This document shows, in pieces, positions 15,027-22,127 of a stretch of DNA of 22,127 bases. The stretch lies in NCBI GenBank assembly GCA_929200485.1, contig CAKMZU010000015.1, positions 1-22,127 of the forward strand. The letters run 5' to 3'. Every line of letters starts with the position of its first letter. The stretch's first letter is position 1. This DNA comes from an uncultured Gammaproteobacteria bacterium (GTDB taxonomy: Bacteria > Pseudomonadota > Gammaproteobacteria > Pseudomonadales > DT-91). The position numbers and the translations under genes were made by a program. The notes under the pieces are model-generated. The model was given only the letters and a program-made list of their open reading frames with translations, did not search any database and was not told the DNA's origin.

Positions 15027-17149
15027 GCATTACCTGAAATAAACGCATTAAATGCGTTATCCTTAAGACTTTCTTCAAAAGGTGCACAGATAATTTGGCG
15101 GTTGTGTATCCATAGTATTCGATCAAAATGTTTTAAATGCTGCATGTTATGCGTAATCATGAGAAGTGTTTGTGGCAGAGTTTGCAAACGTTCAATTAAA
15201 TCCAGTGCCATTTGCGTATCCAGCTGATCATCAGGTTCATCCAGTAATAAGAGCTTTGGCCTCTGAGCAAGGTGAAAAGCGATTTTTTGCATAGTATCAC
15301 TGCCAAATACACCCAAATCTCTCGCATTAAAAAGCGATTTCACCGCTAAAATATTTGGTGCTTTTAAATCAAGATCACTGATATCGACCTGTAAAAGCCT
15401 CTTAATTGACGGTGTTATTATCGGCTTGTGCAACTTTGGTATAAAAGCAATTAACTGGCTCCTCTCTTTTTCCGACAGGCCCTCCAAGGGGTGATCCATC
15501 AATGATATTTTACCCGCCAAGGCAGGCATTAATCCTCGAATGGTATTCAACAAAGTTGATTTTCCAGCACCACTTTTGCCAACAATAGCAATCTTCTCAC
15601 CTGGTAAAATGCGTAATTCCTGGATGTCTACCAATGATGCAAGATCACTATCATAGCCAATACGTAACCCGTCAATGGTCAAAGATACCGCGCTTTCTGT
15701 GCTCTTGATAGATTGACTAACTGCCTTGGCATGTTGTCGATCAGGCTCAGCTAACACGGATTGTAATCGATCGACATTGACTCGAATAGAAACCAGCAAG
15801 GCAAAAAGTCTGGACACAGCTGAGATCGGCCCATGCAATAGGCCAGCTAATAAAACAAACCCAAGTAATGCGCCTAAGCTCAGCTGTTGATCAATCACTT
15901 GAAAACTACCGACACTAATGAGTAACAAGGCATTAATCGCCAAAAAACCTTGTGTTATGCTTTGAATGATTTGATTAATCAACGCCAGCTGTTGTTGTGT
16001 TTGCTGTGTCCCTGTAAATGCTTGATACCAAAACCTGAAAAATGCGGATTCACGACCGGATCTCTGAATGCTTGGCAACATGTCTATGATATTCATCGTC
16101 ACCGCATAATACGTTGCTTGCTGCCCCCTGAAAACCGTATGCAACATCAATAAATGATCTCTAAAACCGTAAGAAACCAAAAAAGTTAAACAAAACGTCA
16201 ATAGTACAATAAAGGTTAACAGCGAACTGAAACTTAACATTACCAGAATAAAAATCACGCACTGTATAATCGCTAAAAAGCTCATTAACAAACGGCTTGA
16301 CAGTTGAAATGCCAGCTCAGTATTTGAGTTGATGATGTTCACCAGATCACCTGCCGGTTTGGTAGAAAAAAAATGCAAAGGCAAGCTGAATAAATGACGA
16401 AGAAAATGGCTATTGATGTCAATATTTAATCGCACCTGTAATTTTTTCATCATAAAGTGCTGACAGGCTTGAATACTGAGTTGTAGAACCAGAAAAATAC
16501 CGATAAAACTTAACAGTGGAATCAACATATCATTCTGGTGTCTGATCAGATAAAAATCGACAAAAACATGTGTGTAATTCGCTGAGACTACCGCTGGAAT
16601 GATGGATAAAAAGAATAAACAGCTTATATAACAATAAACCGACTTATTCTTAAGTAAAGGCTGTTTAAATACCCGCCAAATGAACGGTTTTGATCTTGAT
16701 GTTGTTAATTGATCCGTTGCTTCAAGCAACAACCCCACACAGGAAAAGTGTTTGAGGAATTCCTCCTCAGAATAAACCACTCGACCAAGCATTGGGTCAT
16801 TGAGATAAATTTTATTCCCATTAAACGCCTCAAACAGCATAAAGTGCTGATGATCCATTAAAATAATCACAGGTCTTTTATTATCAATGTGCACTTGTTT
16901 GAGTCGCTCAAGTGTATAGATTTTTTTCTGCCCAATTAAGCCGTACTGCGCCGCTACGGATGCAATCTTATCAAGCGATACCCCTTTTATCCCTGAATGA
17001 AATTGTTGTTTCAAATCGAAGTAATCGACTGGCGCTTGATAAAATTCAAGCAGAATACTTAAGCAAGTAACGCCGCAATCAGCGGCATTATATTGAATTT
17101 GAACCGGTGTCTTCAGGCGTCTTTGACTAAAAAACGCTAGGCATCCCAT
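15023..17149 (-). CDS. C39 peptidase-containing ABC transporter
   Basis: The 708-residue protein fuses a C39 cysteine peptidase (about residues 10-140) to an ABC exporter, as in PCAT proteins that cut leader peptides and export the product. The peptidase has Q19 and C25 in QYNAADCGVTCLS, H102 in QHFMLFEA and D118 in LNDPMLG, so the active site looks complete. About six membrane segments follow (170-460). The nucleotide-binding domain has Walker A GKSGAGKST (524-532), Walker B LLLLDE (633-638) and H667 in MITHN, but the signature region reads GVFGSDTMQK rather than LSGGQ and the Q-loop Gln is not evident. The gene overlaps the HlyD-like gene by 13 bp and the next ABC gene by 4 bp. It should cleave the Nif11 leader after a small-residue site in the precursor. 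Confidence 0.9.
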   Translation of the reverse strand: MGCLAFFSQRRLKTPVQIQYNAADCGVTCLSILLEFYQAPVDYFDLKQQFHSGIKGVSLDKIASVAAQYGLIGQKKIYTLERLKQVHIDNKRPVIILMDHQHFMLFEAFNGNKIYLNDPMLGRVVYSEEEFLKHFSCVGLLLEATDQLTTSRSKPFIWRVFKQPLLKNKSVYCYISCLFFLSIIPAVVSANYTHVFVDFYLIRHQNDMLIPLLSFIGIFLVLQLSIQACQHFMMKKLQVRLNIDINSHFLRHLFSLPLHFFSTKPAGDLVNIINSNTELAFQLSSRLLMSFLAIIQCVIFILVMLSFSSLLTFIVLLTFCLTFLVSYGFRDHLLMLHTVFRGQQATYYAVTMNIIDMLPSIQRSGRESAFFRFWYQAFTGTQQTQQQLALINQIIQSITQGFLAINALLLISVGSFQVIDQQLSLGALLGFVLLAGLLHGPISAVSRLFALLVSIRVNVDRLQSVLAEPDRQHAKAVSQSIKSTESAVSLTIDGLRIGYDSDLASLVDIQELRILPGEKIAIVGKSGAGKSTLLNTIRGLMPALAGKISLMDHPLEGLSEKERSQLIAFIPKLHKPIITPSIKRLLQVDISDLDLKAPNILAVKSLFNARDLGVFGSDTMQKIAFHLAQRPKLLLLDEPDDQLDTQMALDLIERLQTLPQTLLMITHNMQHLKHFDRILWIHNRQIICAPFEESLKDNAFNAFISGNA

Positions 17150-18387
17150 CGTGATACCCTACGCAGTACAGGCAAAATAAAGCTCATCGGCGAGCGATGC
17201 TCGATTAACACTTTAATATGGCATAGCGTACCTACGGGTATCGCATAGGGCGGCGGTGATCCCCTGCCATGCGCATTCCAGACATATTTTGATGCATCTT
17301 GTGGATCAGTCATGAGTTTGACGTTAGCCATCAACATAGGCTTATTATCATTGGATACAAACTGCGTTAACGCCTCATTACTGACGATGGCGTTAATGGA
17401 TTCGATTGACTGAGGAAACCGATCAATGGTTTCAATAGTGGCACTTATCGATCCATACTGATATTCGCTTAAAAAAGAAGGAATGACATACGCTATCATT
17501 CCAGGCTTGATCAAACGGCTGTATGTCAACGGGTTAAAAAATGCGATAAAATGATTAGCCGATAGATTCCCTTTAGTAACAGTAAATCCTTTCTGACCAG
17601 AAGTTATATATTGACCCGGTGCGATATTCACACTGAGAATAACGCCTGATTCAGGGCTTTTTATAAATTTATGCTCTTGGTATTGACGTTCAGCGATAGA
17701 TAGTTGCGCTTTTTGATTCTCAATATTTTCTTTCAAGTCGGCGAGTGATTTTTCAATGGCCAGGATAGCCGCATATTTGTTGATATCTGACTGCGTCTGA
17801 TTGGAGAAAAATTCCTTGAGTTTTAGTGATAAATTAGACGTTTCATGTTTAATTTTTTCTAATTCAAACGCAGAGATATACCCTAGTTTCATCAATCTTT
17901 GTTCATTTTTCATCAGATTTTCAAAATACTGGGTATAAAGCCTATAACTCTTTTCATAATCCGCTAACAACCGAGTTTTCTCAGTATGAAGTTTGCTGGC
18001 GAGACTCACCTGAGTATCCGATAACGCTTTGATTTTCTTATAATGCCATTGCGTGACTTGAATCAATGCCTTGTGCGCGTCAATAGCGACTCTCGCTTCA
18101 CTTTGATCCAATATGGCCAATACTTGTCCTTTATTGATCGGTTGGCCTTGACCAATACTGACGGATTCAACAATACCCGCTCCTTTGCTGCTAATCGCAA
18201 AGACACCTTGGGTATCGGGCAAAATAATTCCCTCGCCATTGGCAACAATGCCAACTTTACCAAAAATCAACCAAAGAAGAATCAGAAAGGTTATCAATCC
18301 AATGATGGCTAAAAAAAACCAGTGTCGGTAGGTCACAAGGGCGAGTGGTTTATCGGATAAAAAACCCTGTAAGCCTTTTTTATTCAT
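17137..18387 (-). CDS. HlyD-family adaptor of the NHLM-type export system
   Basis: This is a membrane-fusion adaptor: one N-terminal membrane segment (HWFFLAIIGLITFLILLWLI), then a biotinyl-lipoyl half (GIVESVSIGQGQPINKGQVLAIL), a long alpha-helical coiled-coil hairpin rich in Glu, Lys and Gln, the second lipoyl half (SPESGVILSVNIAPGQYITSG) and a beta-barrel end. It would link the ABC transporters to the periplasm or an outer-membrane channel; none is visible nearby. I choose ATG 18387 (416 aa), which sits inside the stop region of the epimerase gene (8-bp overlap) and begins MNKKGLQG. The longer frame from 18462 would overlap the epimerase by 83 bp. The gene lies between the first epimerase and the C39-ABC transporter in a tight operon. 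Confidence 0.85.
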   Translation of the reverse strand: MNKKGLQGFLSDKPLALVTYRHWFFLAIIGLITFLILLWLIFGKVGIVANGEGIILPDTQGVFAISSKGAGIVESVSIGQGQPINKGQVLAILDQSEARVAIDAHKALIQVTQWHYKKIKALSDTQVSLASKLHTEKTRLLADYEKSYRLYTQYFENLMKNEQRLMKLGYISAFELEKIKHETSNLSLKLKEFFSNQTQSDINKYAAILAIEKSLADLKENIENQKAQLSIAERQYQEHKFIKSPESGVILSVNIAPGQYITSGQKGFTVTKGNLSANHFIAFFNPLTYSRLIKPGMIAYVIPSFLSEYQYGSISATIETIDRFPQSIESINAIVSNEALTQFVSNDNKPMLMANVKLMTDPQDASKYVWNAHGRGSPPPYAIPVGTLCHIKVLIEHRSPMSFILPVLRRVSRWDA

Positions 18388-19873
18388 CCAAAAACAAACC
18401 AGCCTGATAAAGCTTTTGCAGTATTTGTACCACCTGAAATAATTCAGCTCCTTCACTGACAATTTTTTTTAATAATTGCTGATAGGTATGCTGATTTTTA
18501 GAATTCTTATACAAGTATTCGCCCGTTAAGGCACTGCATTTATAGGCAGTCACATCAAAGCTTCTTGTAGGTGTTGTTAATTGAAACCCATTGGGTAACG
18601 ATTGATAGCTCACTTTGTGGTGAAATCGAACAACTTGAGTGGCCGGTATGGCGCTGGGCATATGGCTCTCTACCATTTGCGACATTAATGCCCCTGCACT
18701 TTGTGCCGTAGAAAATGCGCCTTCAGCATGAACGCGATAGCCCAGTGGATATTTGTCACTCACAGGCCTTGGGGAGACGAGCTTAATGCATCGATTAACC
18801 ATATTGATTAAAAAACCGCTAACGCAGGCTATAGTGGTATGATCAATATTAAGATTCAGTTTTGTGTGCATCTTTTCCTGTGATTGCCCTCTTGCAACCA
18901 GCCGCTCAATTTTTTCTTTGGCATGGCCTGAGGGAGATTTCGAACCCGCAGATGCCAACGATTGTTTATGTTGCATCACAAGCTCCGTACCCAACAGCTC
19001 AAGCGGACTGAACGACTGATGCACTGCTCTTAATTGATCCAGCGTGGTAATTGAAAATCGGTTAAAAACACAAGGGTGTTGATCATAAAGTGATAATATT
19101 CTCTGGGTTAAATCAATGTTTTTTAAAGGCCTGGCTGTGGTAGTTTGCGGTACAAAATTCGTTTGTTTGTAAAAATCCAGAATAAAGCGATCATAATCCG
19201 GGTTATCGCTCGGATCGGTCGCCCAATAGCAGAATGCTGTTTTAAGTGGATTGATACCAAACAGCGCCGTTATCTGTTTTAGCAACGATTGCCACAGGTG
19301 TCTGTTATCCTCAGTGTAGGCAAAAAATCCTTTAAATTGCTCTGCACCAATACCACAAAACCAACAGCCAACAGTGCAACCTTCAGAGAGTTCAAACGCA
19401 AAACTTGGATGGGTTATACCTACACCACTCGCTGCCAGTGTATCATCACAACGACCAACTTGCCGTGCGCGCCAGGCTCGGAAAAGTGGGTTTGTGGACT
19501 GGACATACTGATCATATTTCAATCCATCTCTGTGTGCTCTTATAGTGTGTAAATGCTTGTCCCAAACGATGGTTAACGGTGAATGTTCCGCCTCCTTTTT
19601 TGAATATCGGTCGGTGAGGTAGCCATTGTGCCAAAAAGAACGTAGATGATTAATATTGAGAGGTAGCCGGTAGGCTTTAGCAACGTTATTCGGGTTTTTG
19701 TGATTGATTTGCAACTGTATCCTAAAATCTGGATCGCCAACCAACAACTCAGCAAAACGCTTAATATTGGCAAGTAAGCGCTTATCCTCATTAGTGAGCG
19801 AATCCATATAGGCTTTATGCTGATATTCAAGCGGGAGATTTTGAAAATCGATGCTTTTTGAATTCGACAACAT
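18380..19873 (-). CDS. PoyD-like radical SAM peptide epimerase, first copy
   Basis: The 497-residue protein carries C166-x3-C170-x2-C173 (GCTVGCWFCG) for the 4Fe-4S cluster, with the flanking pattern ITHPSFAFELSEG before it and FFAYTEDNRHLWQSL after it, typical of RiPP amino-acid epimerases of the PoyD type. FCYWATDPSDNPDY, ELVMQHKQSL and Cys350 in TIACVSGFLIN are shared with the copy at 7619-9058; C350 is a candidate hydrogen donor (inference). It is the first gene after the precursor (162-bp gap), so the Nif11 precursor is its likely substrate. It contains an insert rich in basic residues around 305-340 that the second copy has in a different form. The ribosome binding site before ATG 19873 is weak. 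Expected product: D-residues in the precursor core. Confidence 0.9.
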   Translation of the reverse strand: MLSNSKSIDFQNLPLEYQHKAYMDSLTNEDKRLLANIKRFAELLVGDPDFRIQLQINHKNPNNVAKAYRLPLNINHLRSFWHNGYLTDRYSKKEAEHSPLTIVWDKHLHTIRAHRDGLKYDQYVQSTNPLFRAWRARQVGRCDDTLAASGVGITHPSFAFELSEGCTVGCWFCGIGAEQFKGFFAYTEDNRHLWQSLLKQITALFGINPLKTAFCYWATDPSDNPDYDRFILDFYKQTNFVPQTTTARPLKNIDLTQRILSLYDQHPCVFNRFSITTLDQLRAVHQSFSPLELLGTELVMQHKQSLASAGSKSPSGHAKEKIERLVARGQSQEKMHTKLNLNIDHTTIACVSGFLINMVNRCIKLVSPRPVSDKYPLGYRVHAEGAFSTAQSAGALMSQMVESHMPSAIPATQVVRFHHKVSYQSLPNGFQLTTPTRSFDVTAYKCSALTGEYLYKNSKNQHTYQQLLKKIVSEGAELFQVVQILQKLYQAGLFLDE

Positions 19874-20035
19874 AAAGGGCAGCTCGTCTAATTAATGTTG
19901 CGGTTCTGCGCTAAATTGCATGGCATCTAGAGATACATAAAGACTTAATGCTTTGAACTAAGGGCATTACTTTTATACTAAGAAACTGATCAATTCAGAA
20001 AGAAATCAAAGCCATTTTTAAACATCTTCAGTACC
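19874..20035 (-). other. 162-bp spacer between precursor and epimerase genes
   Basis: No convincing intrinsic terminator is seen here; the only short symmetry is CTGA/TCAG around 19988-20000. The long gap after a RiPP precursor often holds an mRNA-processing or partial termination site that keeps precursor levels above enzyme levels, but this is inference. A tiny reading frame of 11 codons (MFKNGFDFFLN) starts shortly after the precursor stop with GAGG upstream; it is probably chance. Confidence 0.35.
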
Positions 20036-20389
20036 TCAGGTCGCAAACAACACGGCCTCTGCAGCGACAAAGACACTCGTCTCGGCTACTGCTGACTGGG
20101 TTGTTTCTGCTTCAACCGCCTCAGTGGTCGCTGCCTCAACACTTTGAACACTATTCGTTTCAGCCACGCCACTACTCGCTGCAACAGCTTCCGAAATATC
20201 ATCGGTTAACTGTTCTTGAACACCGGATGATTGCAAGTAAGTTTTAGCGTCCTCCTCGGAAAACTGATAACCTTTTGAATTAGCAAACTCCACTAATTCT
20301 GTGAGCCCAATGGTTTGGGTTTGAAGGGATTCGATTAATTGAGGGTTATCCATGACCTCGGCGATAAAAGCTTCGATTTCTTTAGACAT
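20036..20389 (-). CDS. Nif11-type RiPP precursor peptide
   Basis: The 117-residue peptide begins with a Nif11-like leader (about residues 1-65): MSKEIEAFIAEVMDNPQLIE, then ELVEFANSKGYQFSEEDAKTY. The segment LTDDISEAVAASSG (61-74) resembles the LSDEELEAVAGG end of such leaders; cleavage by C39 could fall after A70 or after G74. The 43-residue core from V75 has 11 Ala, 8 Val, 7 Glu, 7 Thr and 4 Ser, no Cys, Lys, Arg, His or Gly, and ends hydrophobic (VFVAAEAVLFAT). The motif VAET occurs twice (75-78 and 101-104). No Cys means no lanthionine or thiazole chemistry on it; epimerisation of Ala, Val and similar residues is plausible, as in polytheonamide-type proteusins. The acidic core is unlike known epimerised proteusin cores, which are Asn/Gly/Val-rich. 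Confidence 0.85.
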   Translation of the reverse strand: MSKEIEAFIAEVMDNPQLIESLQTQTIGLTELVEFANSKGYQFSEEDAKTYLQSSGVQEQLTDDISEAVAASSGVAETNSVQSVEAATTEAVEAETTQSAVAETSVFVAAEAVLFAT

Positions 20390-20416
20390 AGCAGAATCTC
20401 ACACGCACTTAAACGA

Positions 20417-20444
20417 ATTGTATTCATTTATAGCCCCATTGCAA
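20417..20444 (-). promoter_or_regulatory. Sigma-70-like promoter of the RiPP cluster
   Basis: On the minus strand TTGCAA (20444-20439) and TACAAT (20422-20417), separated by 16 bp, form a plausible promoter. Transcription would start about 20 bp before the ATG of the precursor gene. The leader is short, and GAGATTCT before the ATG contains a weak ribosome binding site. No operator or regulator gene is visible. Confidence 0.45.
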
Positions 20445-20598
20445 AGGTTAATTTTCAATCAATTTACGGAAAAAAACCTGTGTTTTAAATTAAATCTATA
20501 TGACACAGCCTTCATGGTTTTAAAAGATGTCTTGATTGAGATGATGCTTTTCAGAGAATAAAGCTAAGTAAACTGTATTTATTAGCCGTTGCTTGGTT

Positions 20599-20632
20599 TT
20601 AGGAGGCTGCCTCATCTCAGATAGCCTCCTAA
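20599..20632. terminator. Strong hairpin between the secreted protein gene and the RiPP cluster
   Basis: ttaggaggct (20599-20608) and agcctcctaa (20623-20632) form a perfect 10-bp inverted repeat with a 14-base loop. It lies after the minus-strand gene at 20687 and before the precursor promoter. Neither side has a T-tract, except four T's before the left arm, so the stem may act as a terminator or an RNA 3'-end stabiliser. Confidence 0.4.
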
Positions 20633-20649
20633 CCTATAGGGCAAGTATA

Positions 20650-20674
20650 GGGAGAATTTTATGTATCATCTCCC
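20650..20674 (-). terminator. Small hairpin just past the secreted protein gene
   Basis: gggaga (20650-20655) pairs with tctccc (20669-20674), 13 bp after the stop codon of the minus-strand gene at 20687-20689. No T-tract follows; together with the larger hairpin at 20599-20632 it may end that transcript. Confidence 0.3.
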
Positions 20675-20686
20675 TTCTGCCAAGAT

Positions 20687-21931
20687 TTATCCTGATACCG
20701 CTTCATCTACCGTTAAAAGCGGCATTCCTTCAGAATTAGCGCCATTATCTTCTAGGCATTTTGAGGTATTCAAATCGGTTGCTTTTAAAGATCCTGATAT
20801 TACATCGGATTTCTGTTCATCTCGGGATGGTTGATCGGTATTAATGGCAGCAGCTCCTTGAGTCTCTTGTGATTTTTTATTCTTCTCAACATCAAAATGC
20901 GCCATTCTTATAACCAATAATTTAAATCCTGGTGACGCCTTCGCAATTTTACCATTGATACGGTAGTCTCTATGTTTATGATCACCATGCTTTGTTAACC
21001 AGCAATCGCAGCAGGTGTGTTTTTCTATTTTCCCATCGTTTTCACGAAAAATTTTTAGCATCTCGTTAAATTCATCTTCGTATTTATCTTCATTAGTCAG
21101 ATGAGATAATATTGAATAATATTTATTTGGTACACCCCCCTCCATATAAGGATTACTGAAGGTTAGGCAGGCTAGTTTGTGACGATTATCCGTAGATTCG
21201 CCACAGCAATCACATCCTGTATTTGCGATAAAATTAACAAGAAGTGGAAGAAGAACGCCTGTTACCCTTAAAACTTTTGAGCTACCTGAATTTTTTTCAA
21301 CCGCATTGGTGTATTCTTGCTTTAAATCGTTAATCAAACTATTTTTGCTTTCAATTTCACTTGATATCTTATATCGCTTATCGCGACTTCTACTCGAGGA
21401 GAAAGATTTATCCACCTTATAATTTTTACATTTAGATAGTTTTCCTTTCAAGTCACACAGACTTTTTTCTTCTTTTTGTATTTTTTTAAATATTTTGTTA
21501 ATCTCATCATTATCTGAGTTAATCATCTCCTCCATAAAAGGGAAATTCATATTCATATAAGTATCTGGAGAACTGTATTCTTCAGTTCTATACATTTCAT
21601 TCAATATATTTAATCTCTTATTTAAATCATTTTGTTTTTTATCATCACCCTTATATTTACTTTTTTCTTCATTAATTTTATTTATCTTATGCTTATAAAA
21701 TACATCGCTAGCCAATGGGCATATGACCTTGCCTTTTTTATTTTTATACATGCACTCATCAACCTCCCCGCTTATATGACTAAAATCAACCTCCTCGCTT
21801 ACTTGCTTTATATCCCTCTCGCCGTTCGCATGACTTATATCATCCACCCCGCCACTTGCCTGATTAATCGTAATCAAAAAAAACAGTATAAAACATAATA
21901 TTTTTTTGCAATCGTTACCACTAATAGCCAT
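20687..21931 (-). CDS. Secreted Lys/Glu-rich protein with Cys clusters, function unknown
   Basis: The product (414 aa from ATG 21931, with GGTGAG upstream; GTG 21937 would add two) starts with a signal peptide (KKILCFILFFLITINQASG). A tandem 9-residue repeat follows (DDISHANGE, RDIKQVSEE, VDFSHISGE). The next 200 residues are very rich in Lys, Glu, Asn and Asp and probably form helical coils (NKINEEKSKYKGDDKKQNDL as an example). Later come a hydrophobic stretch (VLRVTGVLLPLLVNFIA) and Cys clusters, CDCCGE and TCCDCW, with HGDHKHRD nearby, which could bind metal or form disulfides. The tail contains MPLLT. I do not recognise the family. High AT content and low complexity suggest an acquired or fast-evolving surface or host-directed protein. 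No link to the RiPP cluster is evident. Confidence 0.6.
   Translation of the reverse strand: MAISGNDCKKILCFILFFLITINQASGGVDDISHANGERDIKQVSEEVDFSHISGEVDECMYKNKKGKVICPLASDVFYKHKINKINEEKSKYKGDDKKQNDLNKRLNILNEMYRTEEYSSPDTYMNMNFPFMEEMINSDNDEINKIFKKIQKEEKSLCDLKGKLSKCKNYKVDKSFSSSRSRDKRYKISSEIESKNSLINDLKQEYTNAVEKNSGSSKVLRVTGVLLPLLVNFIANTGCDCCGESTDNRHKLACLTFSNPYMEGGVPNKYYSILSHLTNEDKYEDEFNEMLKIFRENDGKIEKHTCCDCWLTKHGDHKHRDYRINGKIAKASPGFKLLVIRMAHFDVEKNKKSQETQGAAAINTDQPSRDEQKSDVISGSLKATDLNTSKCLEDNGANSEGMPLLTVDEAVSG
21763..21870 (-). repeat. Degenerate 27-bp tandem repeat, four units
   Basis: Four consecutive 27-bp units (21763-21789, 21790-21816, 21817-21843, 21844-21870) share a core pattern cctccncgcttnn...; on the minus strand they encode the 9-residue repeat with consensus xD[IF]xxxxxE near the N-terminus of the secreted protein. 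The last unit overlaps the end of the signal peptide region and is the most diverged. Confidence 0.7.
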
Positions 21932-21937
21932 TAACAC

Positions 21938-22127
21938 TCACCAAATATAAAAAAGATAAACGTTTGTATTTTTATATGTGACTTAATTTATTTTTCATTG
22001 TTCACTAAATACAACCACACTCACCAATTAAACTATGAATTAAAGATTCGCACATAAAAGCACCAGACTTATGGGCACCTCTAAAAATTGCTTTTGGCTT
22101 CTGTCAAAAAAGCTATTGACCTTGTTT
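21938..22127. other. AT-rich right edge, no gene recognised
   Basis: This stretch is very AT-rich and probably holds the promoter of the secreted protein gene. At the extreme right, a 28-codon frame on the minus strand (stop at 22040-22042, reading KVNSFFDRSQKQFLEVP...) enters from outside the window. It could be the end of a gene or of an insertion sequence, but is too short to judge. Confidence 0.3.

Noticed and set aside
19990..20030. Tiny reading frame MFKNGFDFFLN after the precursor, considered as a second peptide
   Set aside because: Eleven codons with only a GAGG upstream is within chance, and it has no leader-like features.
4378..20389. Lanthipeptide or thiazole-type RiPP
   Set aside because: The precursor has no Cys and there is no LanM, LanB/C or YcaO-like gene in the window.
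22040..22126. 28-codon open frame at the right edge as an insertion-sequence end
   Set aside because: Too short to support any family; no inverted repeat end can be checked within the window.
1..22127. CRISPR array or phage structural module
   Set aside because: No regularly spaced identical repeats and no recognisable cas or phage genes were seen on either strand.

Overview
The window looks like a moderately AT-rich gammaproteobacterial chromosome segment. The tRNA-Ser(GGA) closely resembles the enterobacterial type, cysH encodes a PAPS-type reductase, and an EptA/CptA-like phosphoethanolamine transferase points to a Gram-negative envelope. The genus cannot be read from the sequence. Small secreted proteins, an attC-like palindrome and a decayed lipoprotein gene at the edges suggest an accessory-rich, possibly host-associated lineage.

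Layout. Positions 1-1620 are an accessory edge: a truncated secreted-protein gene, an attC-like palindrome, a small Cys-containing secreted protein and a lipoprotein pseudogene with an in-frame TAG and a frameshift. Positions 1563-3501 are chromosomal: a tRNA-Ser(GGA) with promoter and terminator, a degenerate S4/RluA-like protein and cysH. A plus-strand LLM (F420-type) oxidoreductase follows at 3502-4374. From 20389 down to about 4378, all on the minus strand, lies a RiPP (ribosomally made, post-translationally modified peptide) cluster. Positions 20687-21931 encode a Lys/Glu-rich secreted protein with a 27-bp tandem repeat, and the right edge is uninformative.

The RiPP cluster, in transcription order: a Nif11-type precursor peptide (117 aa, no Cys, strongly acidic Ala/Val/Thr/Glu core); a PoyD-like radical SAM peptide epimerase; an NHLM-type export system (HlyD-like adaptor, C39 peptidase-ABC transporter, second ABC transporter); then, after a terminator-like hairpin and a perfect -10 box, a second module. 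That module has a free-standing condensation-carrier-thioesterase (C-PCP-TE) protein with no adenylation domain, an AprA-like SAM methyltransferase, a second PoyD-like epimerase, a small PH-fold-like protein, a MetX-like alpha/beta-hydrolase acyltransferase whose nucleophile Ser is Cys, and a phosphoethanolamine transferase.

Working model (inference): the precursor is made with its Nif11 leader, one or both epimerases convert selected residues to D-configuration, C39 removes the leader during export, and the C-PCP-TE, methyltransferase and MetX-like proteins build or attach a methylated acyl or aminoacyl group. The phosphoethanolamine transferase could protect the producer's own envelope. A proteusin-like D-amino-acid RiPP system joined to an adenylation-less NRPS fragment, an AprA-like methyltransferase and a Cys-nucleophile MetX homologue is the most unusual feature here and may be a hybrid RiPP/NRPS-type pathway.
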